From NCBI RefSeq assembly GCF_007595705.1, contig NZ_NISY01000019.1, forward strand, positions 1 to 64,000: a DNA stretch of 64,000 bases, in the 5' to 3' direction. The DNA is from Streptomyces sp. SAJ15. GTDB taxonomy: Bacteria; Actinomycetota; Actinomycetes; Streptomycetales; Streptomycetaceae. The first letter of the stretch is position 1. Each line of letters opens with the position of its first letter. Below are positions 34,181 to 42,240 of this stretch, piece after piece. The translations under genes were made by a program, and so were the position numbers. A model generated the notes under the pieces. The model searched no databases. It worked only from the letters and a program-made list of their open reading frames with translations, and was not told where the DNA came from.

Positions 34181-34484
34181 TCGCCCGACCGAGGGCGCTT
34201 GTCCCGTCGCATCGAACCGCGGCTTGTCGCACTGATCTGTGCGTTGAGCCTGCAGTACGAGGGACGGGACAGGTTTGAGTGAGATGGTGTCCCGCTTTGG
34301 GGTGGCTCTTGTCTCGGTTCAGGTGAATTGTCTCAACCCAGTGGACATCGTCCTGGTGTGGATGTTCAGGGGGAGCCGCTGAGCGGTAGGGGCAGCGCGG
34401 CCGGTTTCGAGGTGGCCTGGGTCCGGCATGGTGTCGAGGTACGCAGGCCGCTTAAGGACGCGTGCGGGGTGGCCTTTTGAGGAG

Positions 34485-34819
34485 GCCGCTCCGGTACGGG
34501 AGTTCCCGTCGTACCGGGGGCAGAGGAACTTTCCGGGGTTGTACTGGGCGGCCACGATGCTGCGGCATGTGGGGTTCGAGTCCTGGCTGGAGCGTGATCA
34601 CGCGATCGCGATGGATTCGACCCCCGAATCTCGTGGTTCGCGTCGCAGCCGTTCTGGCTGTTCTGGACGTCGCCGGAGGGGACACGGCTGTCCCACGCGC
34701 CGGACTACTTCGCCCGTCGGGCCGACGGGTCAGCCATGGTCTCCGCCATCACCGGATCGTCCGCCGAGGCGCACAGCCCTCCACCGCACTGGCCTACATC
34801 GACGCCCGCGGCCGCCTGA
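34485..34819 (+). pseudogene. Frameshifted TnsA-like endonuclease gene
   Basis: The frame reads VREFPSYRGQRNFPGLYWAA, TMLRHVGFESWLERDHAIAM and then D; the rest (FDPRISWFASQPFWLFWTSP, TRLSHAPDYFARRADGSAM) lies one base out of frame and stops at 34817. TnsA-type heteromeric transposase endonucleases share FxG....FESxLE.d...llD.dp.v....QPF.....G...r..PDf. Here E of the FESWLE box and D of HAPDYF represent the catalytic acidic residues. The C-terminal part is lost. Confidence 0.65.
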
Positions 34820-35106
34820 ACAGGTGGTTCACCAGCGAGAGCAGCGGTGAGCCGCTTCAACAGAGATGGAACCGCCGCCTCCACGTGCTGGGCGAGGACC
34901 CGTTCGGTGATCCCCACCGTCCCTCCGACGCCCGGATCGAACTGGCCACCTACCCCGAGGCCATCGTTCTCACCAGCCTGTTCGCCTCGCGTTACTGGCA
35001 AAACCATCCCCAGGTGCCGACCGAAGCGGCACAGCGACTCAACATCGCACCCCATCAGCTTCAGCTGCATGAGATAGTCGCCCCCGTGACCGAGAAGGGG
35101 CCGTGA
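34780..35106 (+). pseudogene. Fragment of a second gene in the transposon operon
   Basis: The frame carries TALAYIDARGRLNRWFTSES, RIELATYPEAIVLTSLFASR and VPTEAAQRLNIAPHQLQLHE before a TGA at 35106. This looks like the end of a regulator or a TniQ/TnsC-associated protein. It overlaps the TnsA-like remnant in another frame and has no start. Identity not established. Confidence 0.4.
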
Positions 35107-35149
35107 TCTCACTCGCCGACTGTCAGTGCCGATCGTCATCATGGGAGAC

Positions 35150-35494
35150 ATGTCCAACCCGAACCTCATCACCGGCAGTATCTGGCGGCTCCACCACGGC
35201 GACCAGGAGATTGCCCGGCTGACCGTGACCGGCGCCGATATGCCCTGGACGCACGCAGAAGTCGAGACACTTCCTGGTTTTGAAGAGTTCCGTCCCCTCT
35301 TCAGTGAGCAAGAGCGGGCTGTCGACGAGGAGGACTGGGACCGGGCCGATGCCTGCTACACCCAGATCCGCAGTGCGCTCACCCTGACGTTTCCCGGCGG
35401 CGGCCCGGTCGCCGAGTTCATGCTGCACATCCACGACGACGGCACCGCCGGCTGGCGCTGGCACGACGAGCCCTTCGACGCGGTGAGCCCGTGA
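35150..35494 (+). CDS. Small acidic protein of unknown function
   Basis: The 114-residue product starts at ATG 35150 after GGGAGAC (ATG 35126 would add eight residues). It has the strand-rich start SNPNLITGSIWRLHHGDQEI, the acidic middle FRPLFSEQERAVDEEDWDRA and VAEFMLHIHDDGTAGWRWHD. No signal or membrane segment. The GTG of the following frameshifted gene overlaps its stop, so they formed a pair. Possible toxin-immunity-type or housekeeping-unknown protein; unrecognised. Confidence 0.55.
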   Translation: MSNPNLITGSIWRLHHGDQEIARLTVTGADMPWTHAEVETLPGFEEFRPLFSEQERAVDEEDWDRADACYTQIRSALTLTFPGGGPVAEFMLHIHDDGTAGWRWHDEPFDAVSP

Positions 35495-35739
35495 CGACCT
35501 GGGTTCGCTGCTTCTGGGACGAGGAAGAGGTGCGGTTCTACTTCGAAACTGGACGCCGATGGCTATGTGATCCTGCAAGTCGAGTTGCAGGAGCCTGGAA
35601 ACAAGGCTCTGACCGCTGCCTCGCTGGCCGAGTGGCAAGAAGCTCAAAGAGACGGTCGGTCCGCTGAATAAGAGCGTCTACGTCTGACCGCGGACTGGCC
35701 ATCTCCGAGTGGGAAGGGCACGACCCGCAGTCGTTGTAG
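35491..35739 (+). pseudogene. Frameshifted small gene coupled to the preceding one
   Basis: GTG 35491 (overlapping the previous stop) begins TTWVRCFWDEEEVRFYFE. One extra A (GAAACT instead of GAACT near 35546) moves the natural continuation LDADGYVILQVELQEPGNKA and ALTAASLAEWQEAQRDGR to another frame. A further shift precedes ISEWEGHDPQSL and TAG at 35737. It was probably a protein of about 80 residues. Confidence 0.5.
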
Positions 35740-36248
35740 GCCGATGAGTTCAAGATCGTTTGGTCGACCGCCTGCGGTGAACTTCAGGATCGTTAGCGGC
35801 GTCCCTCTTCCTGAGCACGTCCATTACTGCGGATTCCGACCAGGAAGCTGCCATCTTCAACGCGAAACCGGCCGTCAAGCGTCTCGCCAACCTGACAAGG
35901 TCCTGCTCAGGCGGCATCACCCTCGCCATGATCAATGAGACGCGCCAACCGCACCGCCCACGCGTCTTCACGACAGCTCGTCGCTGCCCCCAGTAAGTCG
36001 CGGTTGAACCTGTCACCCCGCAGGTCAACGGCTTCGCCCCTGCAAGATCTAATGAGACGGGACAGCTGTACCGGCTGGGTGGATCAGGCGGGGCCGTGCG
36101 TCGAGTTGTCGTACATGGATGTGGCGCATGGGCGTCATCGGCGTCCGTTGCGGGACTGTGCGACGAGCCGGTTCGAGGATCTCGATCCGGTCCGTCCGCA
36201 CCGTTTCGTGGGCCCGCCGGGGCTTCGTCGGCTCAGGGCAGTTCGCCG
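35740..36248. other. No gene seen
   Basis: A plus-strand stretch (SDQEAAIFNAKPAVKRLANL) is protein-like but has no start or homology I recognise. The rest has no supported content. Confidence 0.35.
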
Positions 36249-36986
36249 TCACCAGGGGACGACGCCGTCGTCCTCGAAGAACGAACCGCTCGGGCCGCCG
36301 TCGGGCAGTGTGGCGAGCCGGATCGCTGTGGCCGCGCCCTGTTCGGGGGTGCGGGATCCGTGGAAGCCTGTGAAGTCGGTGGCGACCAGGCCCGGGCAGG
36401 CGGCATTGATCAGGATGTTCGTACCGGTGAACTGCCGGGCGTACTGGACGGTGAGGGCGTTGAGGAACGACTTCGACGGCGCGTAGACCGCCATGATCGG
36501 GCCAATCTCGGTGTCGGGGTCCGCCTGCCGGGTCAGGGAGCCGACGCTGCTTGAGACGTTGACGATGCGCGGCGAGACCGAGCGCCGCAGCAGCGGCAGC
36601 ATCGCGTTGGTCACCCGGACGACACCCATGACGTTGGTATCCACGACCGTGCGGAGCACCTCCAGGTCGAGCGCGGTCGGGTCCTGCTCCCACCCCGGGC
36701 CCATCTCGCCCGAGATGCCCGCGTTGTTGACCAGGGCGTCCAGGCGCCCGGCCAGCCGTTCGACCAGTTCCGCAGCATCGGTGACGCTCCGGTCGTCGGT
36801 CACGTCCAGCGGTACCCCGAACGCGTCCACGCCGAGGGCGCGCAGTTTTCCGACGGCGGTTTCGCGTCGGGTCTCGTCGCGGGCCCCCACACCCACGCGG
36901 TACCCGAGACTGCCCAGCCCGGCCGCGATCTCGTACCCGATGCCCTTGTTCGCGCCGGTCACCAGCGCGATCATCGTTTCGCTCAT
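36249..36986 (-). CDS. Short-chain dehydrogenase/reductase
   Basis: The 245-residue product has the classical SDR landmarks: TGANKGIGYEIAAGL (cofactor loop, residues 10-24), LDVTDD, NNAG (87-90), the serine in VNVSSSVGS (about 145-150), YAPSK (168-172) and CPGLVATD. The substrate is unknown; this subgroup resembles carbonyl reductases using NADPH. ATG 36986. It is divergent from the LysR gene across a 91-base gap, the classic arrangement of a LysR regulator and its target. It is likely cargo of the Tn7-like element. Confidence 0.9.
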   Translation of the reverse strand: MSETMIALVTGANKGIGYEIAAGLGSLGYRVGVGARDETRRETAVGKLRALGVDAFGVPLDVTDDRSVTDAAELVERLAGRLDALVNNAGISGEMGPGWEQDPTALDLEVLRTVVDTNVMGVVRVTNAMLPLLRRSVSPRIVNVSSSVGSLTRQADPDTEIGPIMAVYAPSKSFLNALTVQYARQFTGTNILINAACPGLVATDFTGFHGSRTPEQGAATAIRLATLPDGGPSGSFFEDDGVVPW

Positions 36987-37077
36987 GCTGATGATGGTGG
37001 CCCTCGACAAGTGGCGCGGCCAACACCGATACGGTGCCCTGTCATACCCGCCAGGTATCACCACGTATGCTGCGGCC
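36987..37077. promoter_or_regulatory. Divergent promoter/operator region of SDR and LysR genes
   Basis: The 91-base gap between two divergent starts must carry both promoters. The segment CATACCCGCCAGGTATCACC (near 37043) contains a T-N11-A-type dyad (ATACCCGCCAGGTAT), a good candidate LysR binding site. Confidence 0.5.
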
Positions 37078-37929
37078 GTGGACACCCTGGAAACCCGCGA
37101 GTTGAGGTACTTCGTGGCAGTCGCCGAGGAACTGCACTTCGGGCGCGCCGCCGAGCGCCTCGGCATGGCCCAGCCGCCGCTGTCGCGGGCGATCCAGCAG
37201 CTCGAACGGCGCCTCGGGGTCTGCCTGCTGCAGCGCAACCGCCGTGGTGTCCGCCTGACCGGTGCCGGAGAGGTGCTGCTGCACGAGGGCCGGGCGGCCC
37301 TCGACGCGACCGCCGCCGCCGCTCGCCGAACCCGGCGCGCCGGCGGTGCCGACAGCCCCGGCGGCCCCCGCAATCGGCTGGTCCTCGCGGTGAAGGCCGC
37401 CGCGTCCCACGAACTGCTACGGAAGCTTCTCGACGCCTACGCGGCCGAGCCCGACAGTGCCGAGATCGAGGTGCTGCCGTGTGGCATCTGCGAGCAGGAA
37501 GAACTGCTGCGCGACGGACGCGCCGATGTCGCGCTCATGCACACGCCGTGGAACTCCCTGGCCGGGTTCGACAGCGAGGCACTGGCGACCGAGGGGCAGG
37601 TCGCCGTTCTGCCGGCCGGGCACCCCCTCGCCGCCCGCGAGACCTTGACGCTGGCCGATGTCAGGGATGTCCCCGATCTGCCGCTCGCCCGCGGCGCCTA
37701 CGCGCCCGGCCCTGGCCCCGAGATACACAACCAGACGCAACTGGCCCAGCTGATCGCCCTCGGACGCACCGTGGCGGTCGTCCCCGACTCCGCCCGCTCC
37801 TGGCTGTGGGCCGAGCACACAGCCGTCCCCTTGACCGACGCACCTTCCGTCGTGACCCACATCGCCTGGCCTGCGCACAGCCGCTCCCTCACCCTGGCCG
37901 GCCTGGTCCGCACGGCCGCACGGCTATGA
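37078..37929 (+). CDS. LysR-family transcriptional regulator
   Basis: The 283-residue product starts at GTG 37078. The helix-turn-helix is canonical (ELRYFVAVAEELHFGRAAER, LGMAQPPLSRAIQQLERRLG, LLQRNRRGVRLTGAG), followed by a linker helix and the substrate-binding domain (DVALMHTPWNSLAGFDSEAL, VAVLPAGHPLAARETLTLAD). It most likely controls the divergent SDR gene. Confidence 0.9.
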   Translation: MDTLETRELRYFVAVAEELHFGRAAERLGMAQPPLSRAIQQLERRLGVCLLQRNRRGVRLTGAGEVLLHEGRAALDATAAAARRTRRAGGADSPGGPRNRLVLAVKAAASHELLRKLLDAYAAEPDSAEIEVLPCGICEQEELLRDGRADVALMHTPWNSLAGFDSEALATEGQVAVLPAGHPLAARETLTLADVRDVPDLPLARGAYAPGPGPEIHNQTQLAQLIALGRTVAVVPDSARSWLWAEHTAVPLTDAPSVVTHIAWPAHSRSLTLAGLVRTAARL

Positions 37930-38126
37930 CCTGCTCCTGCCCCTATCGGTCAGCACCCGGGACAGCTCAGACACCACCGGGGTCTGCGGGACCGGAAAAG
38001 CAGACCCGCGGGACCGGATCATCCGGGACAGCGAGCGAATCGGACCAGATCACATGAGACAGGGACCGAACCACCTGAGACGGGACACCTCCAAGGCGAT
38101 GCTGCAGGCACGAAACCTGCAATCTG

Positions 38127-38218
38127 TCTCAACGAAGTAAGTCCACGCCTCTCACTCAATCCAGTCCACGCAGGTCAGCGACATGTGACGACTAACTTCG
38201 TTGAGACAGGGCAGCGGC
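38127..38218 (-). repeat. Right end repeats of the Tn7-like element
   Basis: TGTCTCAACGAAGTAAGTCC (from 38127, plus), CTCTCACTCAATCCAGTCCA (from about 38151, plus) and, inverted at the outer tip, TGTCTCAACGAAGTTAGTCG (38218 downward). Confidence 0.6.
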
Positions 38219-38219
38219 G

Positions 38220-38234
38220 GCTCACGCCGTGATA
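38220..38234. repeat. Candidate ParB site 5, imperfect
   Basis: GCTCACGCCGTGATA keeps one full half-site. It lies two bases beyond the right end of the Tn7-like element. Confidence 0.5.
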
Positions 38235-38289
38235 GTTCACCCCGGCCCCCTGCAACAGGCACGCCTCGACACGCTGCCGACCTGCCAGC

Positions 38290-38304
38290 CATCACGCCGC
38301 GATA
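38290..38304. repeat. Candidate ParB site 6, imperfect
   Basis: CATCACGCCGCGATA matches the consensus except for the first base and one arm position. Confidence 0.45.
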
Positions 38305-38400
38305 CCCCGACGTCGCGACAGCCAACTGCCCATACCTCCAGAGAACAGGCCAGCAGCATCGCCTCGCCCAGCGATCCGCCACCGCGATCCGCCGGCGAAC

Positions 38401-38415
38401 TGTCACGCCGTGACA
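38401..38415. repeat. Candidate ParB site 7, variant
   Basis: TGTCACGCCGTGACA is a perfect palindrome with a symmetrical A-to-G/T-to-C change in both arms. Confidence 0.5.
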
Positions 38416-38470
38416 ATTCCGTCGCCGGCATCGCCCTCCACATACGGATTGGCCGTGCCAGGATCCTTCC

Positions 38471-38857
38471 GTGAGTACACGTGATGCGTCCTTCCGCTGG
38501 CGGCTCCTGCTCAATGCGCTCGTTGCCCTTGCTGCGGATGCCGATACTCAGCTCGCCTGGCTCGACAAGTACCAGGTCGAGGCCGACGAGCTCGCTTTGG
38601 ACTTCGATCACGCATTCCGCATGGCCGACAGCATGCAGGCCGACGGCCTTCTTGACGAGAAGACCATGGACAGGCTGCGGCTCATCGACACGATCTTCGA
38701 GGCGATGAGCGGTCCAGACTGCGCTGATCGGTGGTCCCCGGAGGCACTGGCTGCTGAAGCCACGTGGGGTGAGGTGAAGGAGCTTGCCCGCAGCGTGCTG
38801 GCTGCTCTGCAAGTCGACTGGCAGGGGCCGATGCCTGAGATACACGTCGTGCGGTAA
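38471..38857 (+). CDS. Helical protein of unknown function
   Basis: GTG 38471 gives a 128-residue, mostly helical, acidic product (LLLNALVALAADADTQLAWL, TMDRLRLIDTIFEAMSGPDC, GEVKELARSVLAALQVDWQG). It has no membrane segment. It stands alone after three ParB-like sites. Family not recognised. Confidence 0.55.
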   Translation: MSTRDASFRWRLLLNALVALAADADTQLAWLDKYQVEADELALDFDHAFRMADSMQADGLLDEKTMDRLRLIDTIFEAMSGPDCADRWSPEALAAEATWGEVKELARSVLAALQVDWQGPMPEIHVVR

Positions 38858-39312
38858 GGATGGGGCGTTTGACGGTGGAGGGGTAGCGGGCCGGCGATTC
38901 ACTACCGGGCGGCGTAGGTCGCGGTGCCGGAGGGTGACTCGGTGACCGCGGCGGCGGAGATGCCGGGCAAGGAGGTGGCCCGTAACACCGGCTGCCGACA
39001 GCCGGAGCAGCCGACCACGACACTGATAGCACCCAGCCCCCTCCCCATGCCTCCACCATTTCCGCAGGATGCTCCGCTATCGCCGACTGGCACTTGGGGG
39101 ATCGATGTCCTGATGGCCTCGAGTGGACTCTTTACCCATGGCTGGGTACCGTCGATTGGGTGTTTTGGGCGATATCGTCGACCCAGATGCGTCAGGCGAT
39201 GACGATCCCGCCGCGGTGTGCTTCAGCATTCATGCCCCGATTCTCCAGCGCCGTCGAACAGATGCCGCTCGATCAGTCGAACGCCCCCTGCTGCCTCTGG
39301 AAGGGGAGAACG
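38858..39312. other. No gene seen
   Basis: Frames here are proline and serine rich without recognisable domains. It contains the upstream region of the gene starting at 39313. Confidence 0.4.
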
Positions 39313-39603
39313 ATGCGCTCTATTCGAACCCTCGCACTGCTGGCAAGCCCCATCGCTGCAGCCGCAGCCTTGGCGTTCTCGCCAGTTCTGACACCGCAGG
39401 CTGTGGCCGTACCCTCGCGCGACACGGTGACGGCTGTACAACAGGTCGCGTGGGAGTACGCGACCGTGCCGCTCATCGAGGGGGCGGCCAAGCAGATTCT
39501 GGACCTCTGGGGCGCGGATGGCTGGGAGCTCATCCAGGTGGTCCCAAACCCGACCAACCCGGATCAGCTCGTGGCATATTTCAAGCGAGCACTGCCGGCG
39601 TGA
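39313..39603 (+). CDS. Exported DUF4177-like protein
   Basis: ATG 39313 follows GGGGAGAA. The 96-residue product begins with a signal peptide (MRSIRTLALLASPIAAAAAL, predicted cleavage after AVAV near 36). It then has WEYATVPLIEGAAKQILDLW and GADGWELIQVVPNPTNPDQL, the small two-strand, one-helix fold of DUF4177-like proteins. I recall the chromosomal relatives as cytoplasmic and without signal peptide. Ending VAYFKRALPA is typical of the family. Role unknown. Confidence 0.65.
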   Translation: MRSIRTLALLASPIAAAAALAFSPVLTPQAVAVPSRDTVTAVQQVAWEYATVPLIEGAAKQILDLWGADGWELIQVVPNPTNPDQLVAYFKRALPA

Positions 39604-39904
39604 AGGGCGGGCGGCATTCCGGGCGTCAGCACATGTAACCAAACCAGCATCGCCGACCTCGTGAGGCCTGGTTGGCTCGCGGTGTGCGCATGTGCCGCCG
39701 TTGATGTCGGCGCGGCGGCGACCGCGTTCGCGCCCGGGCCGCTGTCGGATCCGCAGGGGCCACCATGCCTTGCAGAGCAACCGGCAACAGGGATCGCTTT
39801 GGCCACCGCGACGCCTCCACCGGCTGCCTCAGCGGTGAAATTCGGACGGGCGGCCCAGAGCGGGCGCGACAAGTTGGGTTCGCCTCTCCTTGATTCGGAG
39901 CGGC
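39604..39904. other. No gene seen
   Basis: There is no supported frame; remnants of a duplicated block begin at 39905. Confidence 0.35.
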
Positions 39905-40060
39905 TCAGCGGGCGGCCTGGGTGGCGTGCTCTTGGCAGTGCGCGACGACCGCAGGCTCGGCGAGGACCTTGACCGAGGAGGTCGCCGCGCTCGGAGCAGC
40001 GGCCGGGAGCACGCACCCGGCCGGAAAGGCGGGGCTGGGCGCGGCGCGTTCACAGTTTCC
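39905..40060 (-). pseudogene. Decayed copy of the gene at 52409-52647
   Basis: The minus frame ends TSSVKVLAEPAVVAHCQEHA followed by TQAAR and stop. The gene at 52409 ends HHVRVLAEPAATAHRHEHRA followed by ALIAR. The cysteine-rich N-terminal part is not preserved here. Confidence 0.45.
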
Positions 40061-40109
40061 CGGAGCGGACACGGAGGGATGGCAGCCCGGGCTGCGCCTG
40101 GCAAGGCCC

Positions 40110-40300
40110 TCAGGTGTCGCCGGCGGGCGTGTCGCGCTCGAAGGCATCGATCAGGTTGCTGATCTGGTCGGGATCATCGGCCTCGCCGACCCAGGTGCCG
40201 TCCTCGGTGAAGACCGGAACCGTCTCGATATCGGAATCGAAGACCACGAGGTAGGAGCCGAAGCGGTCGAGGATCGTGCCGCCCCTGACCGGGCGATGGC
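40110..40300 (-). pseudogene. Decayed copy of the OB-like gene at 52803-53270
   Basis: The minus frame reads RGGTILDRFGSYLVVFDSDI, ETVPVFTEDGTWVGEADDPD and QISNLIDAFERDTPAGDT. This matches the C-terminus of the 155-residue protein at 52803 (RGGTVLDRFGPYLVVLDADH) nearly position by position. The first half of the gene is missing. Confidence 0.65.
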
Positions 40301-40406
40301 CAGGACGCTCGTGCGCGGTCCGAGGAGGCGACAGGCTCCGACGCTCCCGATAGAGCTCTGCCGCCGCCTCTAACGGAGGAAACTCCTTCCCGCTCCAGCC
40401 AGCCCG

Positions 40407-40630
40407 TCAGGGCCGTGGCGATGACGCGCTCACCCCCACGACGGCGGCGGTCAAGAGCGCGGCGAGGTCGGCCTCGCACGGGTCGATGTAGCTCTCATGG
40501 TCGCTGCAGTTGAACGGCGCGCCCTTCGCCGTGACCGCGAACCTGGAGACGACAGTGACTGTCCCGCCCTCCAGCTCGACGTTGAGACAGTCGGCGGCGC
40601 GGGAGGCGAGCCAGGTCTGGGTTTACGGAC
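40407..40630 (-). pseudogene. Fragment of an unknown protein
   Basis: The minus frame has TWLASRAADCLNVELEGGTV, TVVSRFAVTAKGAPFNCSDH and ESYIDPCEADLAALLTAAV: a clean beta-rich sequence with three cysteines. An in-frame TAA directly precedes it. Family not recognised. Confidence 0.4.
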
Positions 40631-40717
40631 CGAGACGGAGCATCGTGTAGCCGGTGCGATTGCCAAACGGTGAAGACCCCACGCTTGTCGAGGGGCGAGT
40701 GAGTATGCGCAGTCAGC

Positions 40718-40746
40718 CTGTGACTATCACGGCGTGATAGTCACAG
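40718..40746. repeat. Candidate ParB site 8, long perfect palindrome
   Basis: The core CTATCACGGCGTGATAG is extended to 14-base arms (29 bp in total). It overlaps the stop of the pentapeptide gene. Confidence 0.7.
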
Positions 40747-41790
40747 AGCTGCGCGCCTACGGGGCCAGCGCCACCTTCCCACCCTGCGGGATGTCCCACT
40801 AGTCTCCGCCGCTCGCCATGCTTCTAGCTGACCGACTGCTATCCCTTCCCGGTCCAGGAAGTCATTCCGACTACGCACAGTCGGCAACCCGTCATACAAA
40901 GCGACCACAGCTCGCCGATAGCCACGGCTGGAAGTACCAGCCAACGGGTCGACCCAGCGGATTTCATCCCTCCTGACCACCCCCTCCAGCTGGCTATCGG
41001 TTAGCGCGCCAGCACTGACCCAGGCACCAGCCAGATCCGCGCCGGTGAGGCTTGCTCCGTCGAATCGAGCTCTGGTCAGGTCAGCGTCGATGAGCTGCGC
41101 ACCGTCCAGATGAGCGCCAGTGAAGTGTGCGTGTGCCAGGAAAGCACGGCGGAAGACCGCGTTCTCTAGGTGCGCATGCTTGAACCGCGCCCCCCTCAGA
41201 TCACTGTCACGAAGATTCGGAACGATCGTCGGCGATGGTCGTCCGCTTGGCCGGGCCAGGACTTTCAGCGCCGCTTGCAGCCGGAACGACGGTTTGAACT
41301 CGTCTCGGTCCGACTCTGCAGCTGGCCAGGGCACCTGGCCAGTGGGGGTGAGCTTCCCGTGACTCCGGACGAAGGCACACAACACTTCCACGATCGCCTG
41401 CTCGTCCTCGCGGCTGTCCTTCATGATCCGCTGCAGGGCGTATATCCCGCCGATACAGACCTCCGGGCTGGGGTCCCCCAGCTGGTCCACTGCCTTGCTG
41501 TACCGCTCGGTGATTTGGGTGGTCCGTGTCAGCTGAAAGGTCCGGCTGGTGAAGTACAGCCCGCCTGCCCCTGCAGCGCCGACAAAGGCGAGGAATGCGA
41601 CCACTCCGGTGCGGGCATCGGAGATGGCTTTGGCTCGCGCGGCCGGATCAGCAATGTGCGGTGCACGCGTCAGCAGCGCAGGCAGCCACCAGAGCGCGGC
41701 TACACCGACGGCCCCCAAGGCCAGCAGTGCTCCTACCACCAGCCACCACTGGGACGCGGTCAGTCCCCGATGTCGGTCACCCGCGGACAT
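40741..41790 (-). CDS. Membrane-anchored pentapeptide-repeat protein
   Basis: From ATG 41790 the product has 349 residues (GTG 41919 would add 43). Two membrane segments (WWLVVGALLALGAVGVAALW and TGVVAFLAFVGAAGAGGLYF) are followed by the helical block ITERYSKAVDQLGD and YALQRIMKDSREDEQAIVEV. About eight pentapeptide repeats come next (LRDSDLRGARFKHAHLENAV, AHLDGAQLIDADLTRARFDG), then a C-terminal soluble part. This architecture is common in actinomycetes; the role is unknown. It is divergent from the toxin-antitoxin operon. Confidence 0.8.
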   Translation of the reverse strand: MSAGDRHRGLTASQWWLVVGALLALGAVGVAALWWLPALLTRAPHIADPAARAKAISDARTGVVAFLAFVGAAGAGGLYFTSRTFQLTRTTQITERYSKAVDQLGDPSPEVCIGGIYALQRIMKDSREDEQAIVEVLCAFVRSHGKLTPTGQVPWPAAESDRDEFKPSFRLQAALKVLARPSGRPSPTIVPNLRDSDLRGARFKHAHLENAVFRRAFLAHAHFTGAHLDGAQLIDADLTRARFDGASLTGADLAGAWVSAGALTDSQLEGVVRRDEIRWVDPLAGTSSRGYRRAVVALYDGLPTVRSRNDFLDREGIAVGQLEAWRAAETSGTSRRVGRWRWPRRRAAL

Positions 41791-41907
41791 ACCTCCAGCC
41801 TGCCACCCTCTGGGCAGCAGCGCGGTCAGCAGGTGTTCTCCAGGGGGCGTAACGTTGGAATTGCGATTACGGGAACCGGACGTACGGAAACCGTAGGAGA
41901 TGAACAA

Positions 41908-42240
41908 ATGCCACCTCACGCTCCGGAGTACCCGAAGCAGGCAAGCAGTGGACTCGCTACGTCCACTGCTGACGGCTTGGTGCCCGACTCCCAGTACGCA
42001 CTGGCCTTCGAATTGCTGGATCTACTGGACGCCTGGTGCACGGCGCGGATCCACGAGCAGGTGCACGATGCAAGCGCTGACAGTGGCCCTGCCCACGATC
42101 GCCTTGCCTTCCTGCGTCGGACGCAAGACCGCTATGCGAGCGAGGCTCCCCAGCTACGAACCCTCAGTTCAGAGGAACTGTCAGCTGCGGTGCGCCGGTA
42201 TTCAAAAGCTCTCAGAGAACTCCCCAACGACCAGCCATGA
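41908..42240 (+). CDS. Likely antitoxin of the zeta toxin
   Basis: ATG 41908 has GGAG eight bases upstream. The 110-residue acidic, helical product (FELLDLLDAWCTARIHEQVH, ELSAAVRRYSKALRELPND) directly precedes the zeta-like gene, and their stop and start overlap (ATGA at 42237-42240). This is the usual order and coupling of an antitoxin before a zeta toxin. The sequence does not match the classical epsilon family in any obvious way. Confidence 0.65.
   Translation: MPPHAPEYPKQASSGLATSTADGLVPDSQYALAFELLDLLDAWCTARIHEQVHDASADSGPAHDRLAFLRRTQDRYASEAPQLRTLSSEELSAAVRRYSKALRELPNDQP

Larger units (their letters stand above)
34113..38218. mobile_element. Tn7-like element with TnsA-like remnant and SDR/LysR cargo
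   Basis: The outer ends are TGTCTCACTCAATCGAGTCG (from 34113) and, on the opposite strand, TGTCTCAACGAAGTTAGTCG (from 38218). They agree at most positions and each is followed by further TGTCTCA-type repeats, as in Tn7 families with multiple TnsB sites. Inside are a frameshifted TnsA-like gene, small genes, an SDR enzyme and a LysR regulator. No TnsB or TnsC gene is intact, and flanking 5-bp duplications are not evident, so the element is immobile by itself. Confidence 0.6.
37930..38470. other. Right end of the Tn7-like element and ParB-like sites
   Basis: No gene is seen. The interval holds the right-end repeats (to 38218) and three ParB-like palindromes at 38220, 38290 and 38401. Confidence 0.5.

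Noticed and set aside
34108..38223. Target-site duplication of the Tn7-like element
   Set aside because: The bases next to the two outer TGTCTCA ends (TGTCC and GGGCA) do not match; either the ends are slightly misplaced or the flanks have changed.
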